From NCBI GenBank assembly GCA_964536805.1, contig CAZHYQ010000001.1, positions 298,116 to 362,115 of the forward strand: a stretch of 64,000 nucleotides of DNA, given 5' to 3'. The translations under genes and the position numbers were made by a program. Below the pieces are notes generated by a model. The model saw nothing but the letters and a program-made list of their open reading frames with translations. It was not told the origin of the DNA and did no database searches. Origin of the DNA: Longilinea sp964536805. Lineage in GTDB: Bacteria > Chloroflexota > Anaerolineae > Anaerolineales > Anaerolineaceae. This document shows, in pieces, positions 34,040 through 42,120 of the stretch (position 1 is its first letter; every line of letters begins with the position of its first letter).

Positions 34040-34795
34040 CTATTCAGCCTCCATGGCCGCCATTGCTTCTTCAGAAATCTTCAAATTGGAGAAGACGTTT
34101 TGAACGTCATCCAGATCCTCAACCGATTCGATGGCGCGCATGGCCTGCAGCGTATCCGGTACGGATAATTCCATTTCTTGAGTTGGAACAAAACGTAAAC
34201 CAGCTTCATCTGGTTGAATGCCGGCACCACGCAGCGCGTCGAACAGCGTTTTGAACGATTCGACCGGGGCGACGATTTCAATTTCGCCATCGTCCTGGGT
34301 AACATCGTCAGCACCGCCTTCAACCGCCAGTTCGAAAATCTTATCAAAATCTTTGCCGGCGGCTGGAATCGAGAAGTATGCAATTCGCCTGAATTGCCAT
34401 GATACGGCCCCTGATTCAGCCATTGTACCGCCCAGGCGGCTAAGGGTATGGCGCAAATCAGCCACTGTGCGGTTGCGGTTTTCTGTCACGCACTCAACAA
34501 TCAAGGCAACACCATTGGATCCATAACCTTCGTAGAATACTTGCTCGAAGACGACCCCATCTTTATTTTCACCCGTACCGCGTTTTATGGCGCGTTCGAT
34601 ATTCTCCTTCGGCATGCTTTGTCCGCGCGCTTTATCCACGGCTATGCGCAAGCGGAAATTCGAATCGATATCGCCACCACCTTCGCGTGCTGACATCACA
34701 ATTTCTCGCGTGAGACGGGTAAAAAGCTGACCCTTTTTGGCATCACTCGCACCCTTCTTGCGCTTAATGGTCGCCCAATGGGAATGACCTGACAT
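34040..34795 (-). CDS. yebC: YebC/PmpR-family protein
   Basis: The 251-residue protein begins MSGHSHWATIKRKKGASDAKKGQLFTRLTREI, the invariant start of the TACO1/YebC family, and has PKENIERAIKRGTG and the FEQVFYEGYGSNGVALIVECVTENRNRTVADLRH segment. Members act as translation factors that relieve ribosome stalling at proline stretches, or as DNA-binding regulators. AAGGAG precedes the start. It heads the yebC-ruvC-trmH-ruvA unit. Confidence 0.95.
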   Translation of the reverse strand: MSGHSHWATIKRKKGASDAKKGQLFTRLTREIVMSAREGGGDIDSNFRLRIAVDKARGQSMPKENIERAIKRGTGENKDGVVFEQVFYEGYGSNGVALIVECVTENRNRTVADLRHTLSRLGGTMAESGAVSWQFRRIAYFSIPAAGKDFDKIFELAVEGGADDVTQDDGEIEIVAPVESFKTLFDALRGAGIQPDEAGLRFVPTQEMELSVPDTLQAMRAIESVEDLDDVQNVFSNLKISEEAMAAMEAE

Positions 34796-34954
34796 ACCTG
34801 CTTCTCCTTTAACAATCCAGCATGTGGCAATTTACAGATTTTGGGGAATTATACCATTTTTCCTTTATCAAGGAAGTTGGCAAGCGATACTCGTCACGCC
34901 AGAATAAATCGCCCGTTGTGCTGTTTTACATTTTTGCAAGGATTAAGCCACATA

Positions 34955-34968
34955 ACCAATCGGTTGGT
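34955..34968. promoter_or_regulatory. Small inverted repeat near the sortase-like gene promoter
   Basis: ACCAA-TCGG-TTGGT is followed within 10 nt by another ACCAAT and then ATAACC, in the 236-bp region between yebC and the sortase-like gene. It may be an operator. No assigned regulator. Confidence 0.3.
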
Positions 34969-35031
34969 AAAATATAACCAATTCATAACCTTTTTTCTGA
35001 TATTTGGTAAGGTGGTTTTATAGTTCCAATT

Positions 35032-35745
35032 ATGGCAAAACTATTTTTGTTATTCAGTTTCTTTTTATCATTTCTGGCCGATGGAGAACTTCTCCACAAC
35101 AGGTACGGATTCGTTCCGCTCACCGGATCCCGGGAAGTATCTTTTACCAATCGCGGAGAATCCGCCCATTTGCCCACTTTGCATGAATTCATACCAACCA
35201 TAAAAAATGGCAACCCCCGCCAATTGGTTGGGGTTTTTGTCAACCAAACAATGGCGCTCAGGGTGGTTCAGCAGCCAGTAGCAAACCCTGGGTTCGTCTC
35301 AAGCGCGCCAGAAGTGGTAACACAGTTCGCACTTGCATCTCAATACGGTACCACAGGCTTGTTAGCTCACAACACCGCAGCTGGTCAGTATTTCGATGAA
35401 ATCCATTCAGGACAAAGAATAATCCTGGTTTTTGGCAACGGTGATTTGAGGTATTACGAAGTCGACCAGATTCGCAAATTTCAAGCGCTTTCCCCCACCA
35501 ATCCATACTCCAATTTTGCAGATCTGGCATCCTCTGGAAAACTTCTAAGCGTGGAAACTCTCTTTTATCAAATTTACCAGAGCAAAGGTAATTTGGTATT
35601 CCAGACTTGCATTGCAAAAGATAGCGAACTTTCCTGGGGAAGGCTTTTCGTCATCGCACATCCGATCGATGCGCCAACCCAGCTTAGAATAAGTCCCACA
35701 TCCTATCTTTCAAGCCATGCAAATCATCCGGTTTATTTGAACTGA
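35032..35745 (+). CDS. Secreted, divergent sortase-like protein
   Basis: The 237-residue protein begins with a hydrophobic N-terminus (AKLFLLFSFFLSFLADG) that looks like a signal anchor. Sortase-type catalytic elements appear in order: TGLLAHN (H113), LVFQTCIAKD (C193) and SWGRLFVIAHP (R204), with a beta-barrel-like pattern between them (GQRIILVFGNGDLRYYEVDQI). This matches the His-Cys-Arg layout of sortases, but the overall sequence differs strongly from the classic sortase encoded convergently 5 bp away. I assign it as sortase-like by this motif layout only. It could attach or crosslink surface proteins. Confidence 0.6.
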   Translation: MAKLFLLFSFFLSFLADGELLHNRYGFVPLTGSREVSFTNRGESAHLPTLHEFIPTIKNGNPRQLVGVFVNQTMALRVVQQPVANPGFVSSAPEVVTQFALASQYGTTGLLAHNTAAGQYFDEIHSGQRIILVFGNGDLRYYEVDQIRKFQALSPTNPYSNFADLASSGKLLSVETLFYQIYQSKGNLVFQTCIAKDSELSWGRLFVIAHPIDAPTQLRISPTSYLSSHANHPVYLN

Positions 35746-35750
35746 ATTGT

Positions 35751-36515
35751 TCATCGCTGCTTAAGACGATCCAAATCATCCGGGATCATACTGGCAACGA
35801 TGATTAATCGGTGAGTATTTGAATATTCTGGCCAGCAAGTGACCAGGGTTAGGCGGATATCGTTGGACGGTTCAATCCAGCGAGCATTTTCAAGCCGCAC
35901 GGCCAGGTCTGCATCCCGTTCAGGCAATATCATTACATTGGCCACCTGAAAACTAAATAAGGTCGTTCCCGAATACACGATGATGCGATCCCCTGGCACA
36001 AGGTCCACCAGGTGACCAAATACTTTTCCATATATATTGTGATGGCCGTTCAGGACGGTGTTACCCACGACTCCCAACGGCGCTGAATTCGGATGCCAAC
36101 CCGCGGCGAATCTATTCGGAGCCTGAAATTGTAGATAATCATCCTTGCCTATTTTTATTTTTTCTTCAATTGCTGGAATTACCGGGGCATCCAACTTGAT
36201 TGACGGTATCACAATACGATCCGGAATTAATGGACCTGATGGAGGATCACCAGTACTGGTCGGGTTGATTTGGTTGATTTCAGTCGTAGCGGGTGTGATA
36301 TCAATTCCAGGGTTACCGGTTGGAGTTACAGACGGTTGCAAAGTGGGTGCACCCTGCTGGTCAACAACAGGCAAAGAAATCGGCAGAAACCCATTCTCTT
36401 GAATAGCGACATCCGGATTTGTATTTTGATGTGACCTTGAATAACTGCTTGCAAATCCAATAATGCCAGCGGTCAGTAATATTACACCAAGCAAAATCTT
36501 ATAAGTTGATTTCAT
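35751..36515 (-). CDS. Sortase (surface protein transpeptidase)
   Basis: The 254-residue protein has an N-terminal membrane anchor (residues ~5-25), a Thr/Pro-rich linker to ~95, and a sortase barrel (IVIPSIKLDAPVIPAIEE onward). Catalytic residues are His in TVLNGHHNIYGKVF (158/159), Cys227 in LTLVTCWPEYSNTHRLIIVAS and Arg236. It would cut a sorting motif and attach the protein to a nucleophile at the cell surface. Its likely substrate is the IPVTG protein encoded just upstream; a terminator separates them, so the two are expressed separately. Confidence 0.92.
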   Translation of the reverse strand: MKSTYKILLGVILLTAGIIGFASSYSRSHQNTNPDVAIQENGFLPISLPVVDQQGAPTLQPSVTPTGNPGIDITPATTEINQINPTSTGDPPSGPLIPDRIVIPSIKLDAPVIPAIEEKIKIGKDDYLQFQAPNRFAAGWHPNSAPLGVVGNTVLNGHHNIYGKVFGHLVDLVPGDRIIVYSGTTLFSFQVANVMILPERDADLAVRLENARWIEPSNDIRLTLVTCWPEYSNTHRLIIVASMIPDDLDRLKQR

Positions 36516-36527
36516 ATACCTTTATCT

Positions 36528-36561
36528 AAAAGATGCGCCCTAAATTCAGGGCGCATCTTTT
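36528..36561. terminator. Terminator between the surface protein and sortase genes
   Basis: Fourteen-bp stem AAAAGATGCGCCCT/AGGGCGCATCTTTT with a 6-nt loop; T-tract on either strand. Confidence 0.88.
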
Positions 36562-36582
36562 CTTGTGTTTCTGTTGTGCGCC

Positions 36583-38157
36583 TTACTTGCGGCGAGGTCG
36601 TTTTTGAATTCCAGTAAGAACTAGACCCAAACCGCCCAGAACCAATCCAAGATTGATGAAGAAATTCGACATTCCGGAACCTGACACAATTGGCCTGGTG
36701 AGATCAGCCCCAGTCACAGGAATCAGCACAGGGGTGCTTCGGGGGGGCGGAGGCAAAGTTGGCGGTGTTTGTGGTGTAGAAGTGCCATCCGTGGTGGGAG
36801 TAACTTCGATGACAGGCGTTGGTGTAGAGGTCGATCCTGGAGTCGGCGTTCCGCCGCTAATCACATCCGTGGGAGTCGGCGTTGGTGCCGGTGTATTGGT
36901 ATCAACCGGGGTCGCGGTCAGCACGGGAGTGTTCGTTACCTCCTGCGTTTGAGTAATCGTCGGCACAGGCGTATCGGTGTTGACAGGTGTTTCGGTAGGT
37001 ACCGGCGTGTCTGTGATCACAGACGTCGATGTAAAAGTAGGCACGGGTGTATCCGTCGGCGTATTAGTAGCCGTTGGGGTGAAGGTAGCAGTTACCTCGA
37101 TGGTACTGGTTGGTGTATTGGTTGGCGTGTTGGTCGAAATAGCTGTAGGGGTATCCGTCGGCGTGTTGGTCGGAATGGCTGTAGGTGTATCCGTCGGTGT
37201 ACTGGTGGGGGTATTCGATGGGATTGCAGTCGGCGTGTTTGTCGCCGTACTGGTGGGCGTCGAGGTCGGCGTATCCGTCGGTGTGGCAGTGGCTGTTGGC
37301 GTACTGGTAGGCGTTGCCGTATCCGTCGGAGTGCTGGTTGGGGTGCTGGTCGGGGTATCGGTAGCAGTTGATGTCGCCGTAAAGGTAGGTGTTGCAGTCA
37401 CAGAGGCAGTATTCGTTACCGTCGGTTCAATGCAGCTTTGCGCTGGTGATGTCACTGAAATGGTCCTCGACCCCATCGGCCAGTGATCCCAGGTAATGGA
37501 TAATGTATGAGGGACCAGATTGTCGGTTACCGCCAGGTTTATGACGGCCATGGGATCCATATACCCACTCCCTGTTTGCACGCCGTCATCCAATGACCAT
37601 GTGTAGTCCGCACTTAGGTTTAAATTGTTATTAAACACCACCCATTGCAAATTATTATTGGGGGTGCATACATAAGAAAGCTCGAGGTATTTCTTACAAG
37701 CAAGACCGCTGGTTGCAGAAGTTACCACCTGTCCGTGTACCAGAAGTTCGACTGTCTTTTGTATCCCGGCAGAAGTGGTGAAAGAGACAACCCCATTAGG
37801 ACCGATATAAAAAGATCCTGTTTCAACTCCACCGACTACCCGCCAGGTTACGTCGCCAGAAAGGGTACTCGAGTTGCGGACCACCCAATAGAACAAACCT
37901 GTCTGTTGTTCCTCCACGTAACCACATTGTTGTTCCAGCGCCAGTACAATTGCTTCGTGGTCAAGGGGTCCAGCCAGAGCTTTTACCACACGGGTATTAT
38001 GAATTGGAACCGAGGAAGCGCCCTGATTTTCTACCGGTTGAGCGGCCCGCACAGGAATGATCGCTGTGGAGAGCACTATTCCAATCAATAGAAAGCCGAT
38101 GCTTAATGAATAAACCAATTTGGTCAGTTGCTTCAGTGAAAGGTGTAATCGTTTCAT
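36583..38157 (-). CDS. Thr/Pro-repeat surface protein with IPVTG sorting signal
   Basis: The ATG at 38157 has GGAGG about 9 nt upstream (TTG 38163 is less likely), giving 524 residues. There is a signal peptide (residues ~1-40, cut after VRA), then two related beta-rich repeats of ~75 residues (LALEQQCGYVEEQQTGLFYWVVRNSS... and LELSYVCTPNNNLQWVVFNNN...), each with W/Y-rich strands. From about residue 245 to 470 is a low-complexity stalk of TPT, TDTPT and STPT units. At residue ~479 stands IPVTGAD, followed by a hydrophobic segment and the positive tail KRPRRK. This is the architecture of a sortase-anchored protein, with IPVTG in place of LPxTG. The Thr-rich stalk is a probable O-glycosylation site. 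Confidence 0.85.
   Translation of the reverse strand: MKRLHLSLKQLTKLVYSLSIGFLLIGIVLSTAIIPVRAAQPVENQGASSVPIHNTRVVKALAGPLDHEAIVLALEQQCGYVEEQQTGLFYWVVRNSSTLSGDVTWRVVGGVETGSFYIGPNGVVSFTTSAGIQKTVELLVHGQVVTSATSGLACKKYLELSYVCTPNNNLQWVVFNNNLNLSADYTWSLDDGVQTGSGYMDPMAVINLAVTDNLVPHTLSITWDHWPMGSRTISVTSPAQSCIEPTVTNTASVTATPTFTATSTATDTPTSTPTSTPTDTATPTSTPTATATPTDTPTSTPTSTATNTPTAIPSNTPTSTPTDTPTAIPTNTPTDTPTAISTNTPTNTPTSTIEVTATFTPTATNTPTDTPVPTFTSTSVITDTPVPTETPVNTDTPVPTITQTQEVTNTPVLTATPVDTNTPAPTPTPTDVISGGTPTPGSTSTPTPVIEVTPTTDGTSTPQTPPTLPPPPRSTPVLIPVTGADLTRPIVSGSGMSNFFINLGLVLGGLGLVLTGIQKRPRRK
36880..37420 (-). repeat. Low-complexity repeat coding the Thr/Pro stalk
   Basis: Imperfect reiterations of short GTC-GGC-GTA-like units (reverse strand ACACCGAC...) encode TPT/TDTPT repeats. 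Such tracts expand and contract by slippage, so stalk length may vary between strains. Confidence 0.7.
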
Positions 38158-38199
38158 GCTCAAATCCCTCCATTATCTCGCTTAATCGATACCAATAGT

Positions 38200-38964
38200 T
38201 CAATCAATTTTCAATTTGTAGCCCATTCGGTCTACACTCTGGATAAGATCGAAATTCTGATCAACCTCCTCAAATTTTCGTCTGAGCAGGAAGATGAGGT
38301 ATTTTGTCCGTTGACGGACATTGGGTACATCCTCTCCCCAGACCGTTTGGGCAATTACAGGATAACTAACAATTCCAGGTGCATTTTTTGCAAGCAAAGA
38401 AACCAGGGCAAATTCCTTGGCCGTGAGCTGTATGGCATGATTCAGGAAAACTACTTCCTGGGTTTTTGCATCAATCAATAAACCCACTTTTGGAAAATTA
38501 AACCGGGATGCTTCACGGGGTTGTTTAGCCCTTCGAAGTACGGCATTTATCCGAGCAACGACTTCGCCCTTGTAAAAAGGTTTCGTCATGTAATCATCAA
38601 CGCCTTCATAGAGGCATCGAACAATCTCATCTTTGGAAGATAGCGCCGAAAGAACTATCACTGGCGCATTTGAGAACTGGCGCATACTTCGCAAAGTCTC
38701 CCAGCCGTCCATTTCTGGCATCATAAGATCAAGCAGAACAAGGTCAGGCTGCACCTCGCGGGCACGGCGGAGTGCTTCGATGCCATTGTTTGCACTCAAT
38801 ACGTCAAATCCTGAACTGCGCAGGATATGTTTAACCAGGATAACCAGATCACTATCATCATCTACAACCAAAACCCGAATGCGTTCTGTTGCATAGACTT
38901 CATCCAGATCGACCCCCGGACTGACCGGCGTGTTTATGTATGTGCTCGATGCATATGCTTGCAT
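38200..38964 (-). CDS. OmpR/PhoB-type response regulator
   Basis: The 254-residue protein has a receiver domain (VLVVDDDSDLVILVKHILRSSGF, phospho-Asp in LVLLDLMMPEMDGWE, Lys in YMTKPF) at ~30-150 and a C-terminal winged helix (LTAKEFALVSLLAKNAPGIVSYPVIAQTVWGEDVPN VRQRTKYLIFLLRRKFEE). No histidine kinase gene lies beside it. It stands directly upstream of the surface protein gene with only a 42-bp gap, so it may control or share a transcript with it. A leader with terminator precedes it. GGAGGCGGGG stands before the start. Confidence 0.9.
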   Translation of the reverse strand: MQAYASSTYINTPVSPGVDLDEVYATERIRVLVVDDDSDLVILVKHILRSSGFDVLSANNGIEALRRAREVQPDLVLLDLMMPEMDGWETLRSMRQFSNAPVIVLSALSSKDEIVRCLYEGVDDYMTKPFYKGEVVARINAVLRRAKQPREASRFNFPKVGLLIDAKTQEVVFLNHAIQLTAKEFALVSLLAKNAPGIVSYPVIAQTVWGEDVPNVRQRTKYLIFLLRRKFEEVDQNFDLIQSVDRMGYKLKID

Positions 38965-38998
38965 CCCCGCCTCCCGGAAAAACGTTGCAAACAGGGGT

Positions 38999-39034
38999 TA
39001 AAAACAAAAAACCGGTCGTGATACCGGCCGGTTT
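38999..39034 (-). terminator. Intrinsic terminator in the response-regulator leader
   Basis: Stem AAACCGG/CCGGTTT followed, on the reverse strand, by TTTTTTGTTTTT. It ends about 35 nt before the response regulator start. Confidence 0.8.
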
Positions 39035-39197
39035 CGCTATTTGGCTCCTTGAACACTGTGCAACAAGAAAAGATTTGCTGCTAAGCGACCATATTCAGTG
39101 TCCAGATCAACGCCGCCAAGGAAAGGTTTCCCTTCCAGGTTGCTATGAAGATAACGATGTTAAAGATGATTGCAAATAATAACCAACTTACTAATGG
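39035..39197 (-). promoter_or_regulatory. Structured leader RNA, possible riboswitch or small RNA
   Basis: About 160 nt lie between the promoter and the terminator. On the transcript strand I see a GGAAGG-GAAA-CCTTTCC hairpin and an 8-bp stem GGACACTG/CAGTGTTC that encloses a second stem GCAGCAA/TTGTTGC. No open frame here has a start codon. The arrangement promoter, folded RNA, terminator, ribosome binding site and regulator gene is what a transcriptional riboswitch shows. No known class was recognised. Confidence 0.5.
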
Positions 39198-39198
39198 A

Positions 39199-39227
39199 AT
39201 TCTAGCAGTTTACGAATAACTTGTCAA
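39199..39227 (-). promoter_or_regulatory. Sigma-70-type promoter of the response-regulator leader
   Basis: Reverse strand TTGACA (39222-39227), 17-nt spacer, TAGAAT (39199-39204). Confidence 0.75.
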
Positions 39228-39267
39228 TTACTAACAATTTTTATAACCGTTTTGTAAGTTGTGTTTT

Positions 39268-40041
39268 CTAACCGACATTCAACGGCGCTATAACCGGATT
39301 GATTAGGGTTCCAATCTCCTCAATTTCGACTTCAACCCTGTCTCCCGCTTCCAGGGGTCCAATCCCGGCCGGCGTTCCTGTAAGTATTACATCGCCTGGC
39401 ATTAAGCACATGACAGATGAAATAAAAGCAATAATTTGCGGTACCGTGAAAACCATATCCCGTGTCGAGGCCATTTGGCGAATTTCACCATTTACACGGC
39501 AAGTGATGAGGGCATCCGCTGGATCAACCTCAGTCTCGATCCATGGCCCTAATGGGCAAAAGGTATCAAATCCCTTTCCACGTGTCCACTGCCCATCCCG
39601 GCGCTGCAAATCCCGCGCGGTAATGTCATTTGCGACTGTATACCCTAATACATGGCGGTTAGCCTCCTCCAGAGAAATCCAACGCCCCTCCTGGCCAATA
39701 ATAACGGCCAATTCTGCTTCGTGTTCCACCAAACGACTCTGGGGCGGGATTTCAATGGCAGCGCCTGTACCAATGACAGCTGACGGCGGTTTGAGAAAAA
39801 TGAGTGGGATTTCAGGCACATCCACGCCTTGTTCATGCGCATGATCAGCGTAATTGCGCCCCATACAGATGATTTTACTGGGTAAAACCGGAGACAACAG
39901 GCGAACCGCGGCAATTGGTAGAGTCGCCTCCTGCCGGCGGTATTCGCTGAAAATCGAGCCGTCAATGGGCCCTACTAGGTCTCCATAAACCCAGCCGTAT
40001 CGTGGAGCATCCCTGCCAGTCTGATAGCGGATAAAACGCAT
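39268..40041 (-). CDS. Fumarylacetoacetate hydrolase-family protein
   Basis: The frame opens at 40107, but the family start MRFIRYQTG at 40041 fits better (257 residues). FAH-fold motifs are IICMGRNYADHAHEQG, the metal-binding LVEHEAELAVIIG (Glu-x-Glu), GYTVANDITARDLQRRDGQW and VILTGTPAGIGPLEAGD. The family hydrolyses or decarboxylates 2-oxo-acids, including 5-oxopent-3-ene-tricarboxylate decarboxylase and acylpyruvases. It stands as a single gene; substrate not clear. Confidence 0.9.
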   Translation of the reverse strand: MRFIRYQTGRDAPRYGWVYGDLVGPIDGSIFSEYRRQEATLPIAAVRLLSPVLPSKIICMGRNYADHAHEQGVDVPEIPLIFLKPPSAVIGTGAAIEIPPQSRLVEHEAELAVIIGQEGRWISLEEANRHVLGYTVANDITARDLQRRDGQWTRGKGFDTFCPLGPWIETEVDPADALITCRVNGEIRQMASTRDMVFTVPQIIAFISSVMCLMPGDVILTGTPAGIGPLEAGDRVEVEIEEIGTLINPVIAPLNVG

Positions 40042-40145
40042 TTTCTCAATCCATTGAATAATATCACGATGAAGTTTAGCATATCTTCGACCAAATGAGA
40101 TGATCAATGCCTTTATAATAAGGAAAACCTGGCAGGAGAAAGAAA

Positions 40146-40625
40146 ATGAGTACCAACTTAAGCCCCAGTGCCCAACGCGTCCAACAGGCCATTCAAGAAC
40201 TCGGTTTGAGTTGCAATGTCATTGAATTGCCCGGTTCAACCCGAACGGCAATGGAAGCCGCCGACGCGGTTGGATGCAGACTTGGACAGATCGTTAAATC
40301 ATTGGTCTTCGCATCCGTTTCAAGCCAAAAACCGGTTCTGGTACTAGTCAGCGGTGCCAACCGGGTCAACGAACAGCGCTTGTCTGCGGTTTTCGGCGAA
40401 GCGGTTGTAAAAGCGGACGGAGATTTCGTCCGCACTCAAACCGGCTTTGCCATTGGCGGCATCCCGCCTATAGGCCACATTCAACCCATCCAGACCTTCA
40501 TCGACGCTGACTTAATGGCATTCGACGAGGTATGGGCAGCGGCCGGCACGCCGCACGCAATATTCAGTTTGACGCCATCAGAATTACTTGCGATGACTCA
40601 CGGCGAAGTCGTCAATATTTCATGA
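40146..40625 (+). CDS. YbaK/ProX-type aminoacyl-tRNA deacylase
   Basis: The 159-residue protein has the YbaK/INS fold: VIELPGSTRTAMEAADAVGCRLGQIVKSLVF (with the catalytic Lys), LVLVSGANRVNE and GGIPPIGH. Members hydrolyse mischarged tRNA in trans, for example Cys- or Ala-tRNA-Pro. AGGAGAAAG precedes the start. It lies ahead of tRNA-Val in the same direction, but the tRNA has its own promoter. Confidence 0.88.
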   Translation: MSTNLSPSAQRVQQAIQELGLSCNVIELPGSTRTAMEAADAVGCRLGQIVKSLVFASVSSQKPVLVLVSGANRVNEQRLSAVFGEAVVKADGDFVRTQTGFAIGGIPPIGHIQPIQTFIDADLMAFDEVWAAAGTPHAIFSLTPSELLAMTHGEVVNIS

Positions 40626-40629
40626 TCTC

Positions 40630-40658
40630 TTAACGTTTCGACCACCTTCCTGTATAAT
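40630..40658 (+). promoter_or_regulatory. Promoter of tRNA-Val
   Basis: TTAACG (40630-40635), 17-nt spacer, TATAAT (40653-40658), with the mature tRNA beginning 12 nt later. Confidence 0.65.
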
Positions 40659-40669
40659 AGAAACTTACC

Positions 40670-40743
40670 GGGCGGGTAGCTCAGTTGGTTAGAGCACATC
40701 TCTTACACAGATGGGGTCGCAGGTCCGAGTCCTGTTCCGCCCA
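40670..40743 (+). tRNA. tRNA-Val (TAC)
   Basis: Complete cloverleaf: acceptor GGGCGGG, D-arm GCTC...GAGC, anticodon stem CATCT/AGATG around CTTACAC (anticodon TAC) and T-arm GCAGG-TCCGAGT-CCTGT. The T-loop begins TCC rather than TTC, a mild departure. CCA is not encoded. Confidence 0.93.
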
Positions 40744-40800
40744 CAAAAAAAATCTTTCAATATAGGCGTTCACCTGTCCCCTACTGGGGTGGGCTTCTTC

Positions 40801-41955
40801 TTATCGCACGCCCAAAAGAACATCGATGGTCAACTGGTCCAACCGTTCGTACTTCAATCCCCGTCCGGCAATGGCCAGGCGGTTGAAAGGTTGCGCCTTT
40901 AACTGCTGAACATTTTCCGCTGAGTACTTGCCAATGTAATCTGTTTCTCTGTTAATTTCCGACAACAGCGCTTGGATTTCACTGTCGTGGTTGAACTTTT
41001 CGGCCTTTTCTTTAAGGATCAGATAAGTTCGCATGCAACCCCTGGCAAAATCCTTCACCCCTTCATAATCTTCACTGCGGTAGGCGTGTGCATCAAAATG
41101 ACGCGAACCGGCATATCCAACGTCTTCGAGGAACTTGACCAGGTAGAAAGCAGCCTTGATATCGCGCGAGCCAAAACGCAAATCCTGATCGTAACGGCCG
41201 GGATATTGGTCGTTTAGGTCGATGTGGAACAGTTTTCCAGCCTCCCAGGCTTGGGCAACACCGTGCATGAAGTTCAACCCTGACATTTGTTCGTGAGCCA
41301 CCTCGGGATTTACCCCCACCATTTCGGGATGATCGAGGTGCTCAATCAGAGCGAGCATATGGCCGATGGTCGGATTATAGATGTCGCCGCGCGGTTCGTT
41401 AGGTTTGGCTTCGAGTGCAAATTTCAAATCAAATTTCTGGTCAATTGCGTAATTGCACAGATAATTGATCGCTTCCCGGTTTCGTTTGATGGCATCCAGG
41501 GCGCTCTTGCTTGAATCCGTCTCGGTGCCCTCGCGGCCGCCCCACAAAACGAAGATTCTGGCTCCAAATTCAACCCCTAGGTCAATGGCTTTGATCGCTT
41601 TCTGAAGCGCGAATGCACGCACCTGAGGATCGTTGCTGGTGAATGCGCCATCCTTAAAAATCGCCTCGTGGAATAGATCTGTGGTTGCCATTGGAACCAC
41701 CAGACCGGTATCATTGAGCGCTTTTCGAAATTCCTTTTTTATGGATTCCGATTGCGACGGCGACGCATCGATGGGGATTAGGTCATTGTCGTGGAAATTG
41801 ACACCGTAGGCACCCACCTCGCCAAGCAGGTAAACCAGTTCTGCCGGAGTTTTAGGTTCGCGAACCGCGTTACCGAATGGATCGTGGCCAGTATTGCCAA
41901 CAGTCCATAAACCAAATGTAAACTTGTGTTCGGGTTGGGGGGTATAGGCATTCAT
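40801..41955 (-). CDS. xylA: Xylose isomerase
   Basis: The 384-residue enzyme converts D-xylose to D-xylulose. Length and start (TPQPEHKFTFGLWTVGNTGHDPFG) match the short, actinobacterial class I type. Metal and catalytic residues are visible in GVNFHDNDLIP (catalytic His), WGGREG, KFALEAKPNEPRGDIY (Glu, Lys), VGVNPEVAHEQMSGLNF and HIDLNDQYPGRYDQDLRFGS. It is the last gene of the xylose cluster, and no xylulokinase gene follows. Confidence 0.95.
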   Translation of the reverse strand: MNAYTPQPEHKFTFGLWTVGNTGHDPFGNAVREPKTPAELVYLLGEVGAYGVNFHDNDLIPIDASPSQSESIKKEFRKALNDTGLVVPMATTDLFHEAIFKDGAFTSNDPQVRAFALQKAIKAIDLGVEFGARIFVLWGGREGTETDSSKSALDAIKRNREAINYLCNYAIDQKFDLKFALEAKPNEPRGDIYNPTIGHMLALIEHLDHPEMVGVNPEVAHEQMSGLNFMHGVAQAWEAGKLFHIDLNDQYPGRYDQDLRFGSRDIKAAFYLVKFLEDVGYAGSRHFDAHAYRSEDYEGVKDFARGCMRTYLILKEKAEKFNHDSEIQALLSEINRETDYIGKYSAENVQQLKAQPFNRLAIAGRGLKYERLDQLTIDVLLGVR

Positions 41956-42120
41956 GGATTTTCTCCTAATTCTGGATGAATAAAATATGGTGGATCAATT
42001 TTGAGTTCATAGTTGATTACAATCGACCGTTCGGGATTGGCATAGGCAAATTGAACCCTCCTGGATCGGGCCAAATCGGCTCGATCGGGATCGTTGATTA
42101 CGGCAATAACTGGAATCTAT

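Noticed and set aside
36880..37420. CRISPR-like array
   Set aside because: Units are 6-18 nt coding repeats without unique spacers and lie inside an open reading frame.
36769..37486. Long forward-strand ORFs rich in Gly/Val/Arg
   Set aside because: They are shadows of the low-complexity Thr/Pro repeat on the reverse strand.
39035..39197. c-di-GMP riboswitch, or a small protein, in the response-regulator leader
   Set aside because: The GEMM core is absent. One frame reads GGVDLDTEYGR, faintly like the regulator's own N-terminus (PGVDLDEVY), but it has no start codon and an upstream stop, so I treat this as chance or a remnant.
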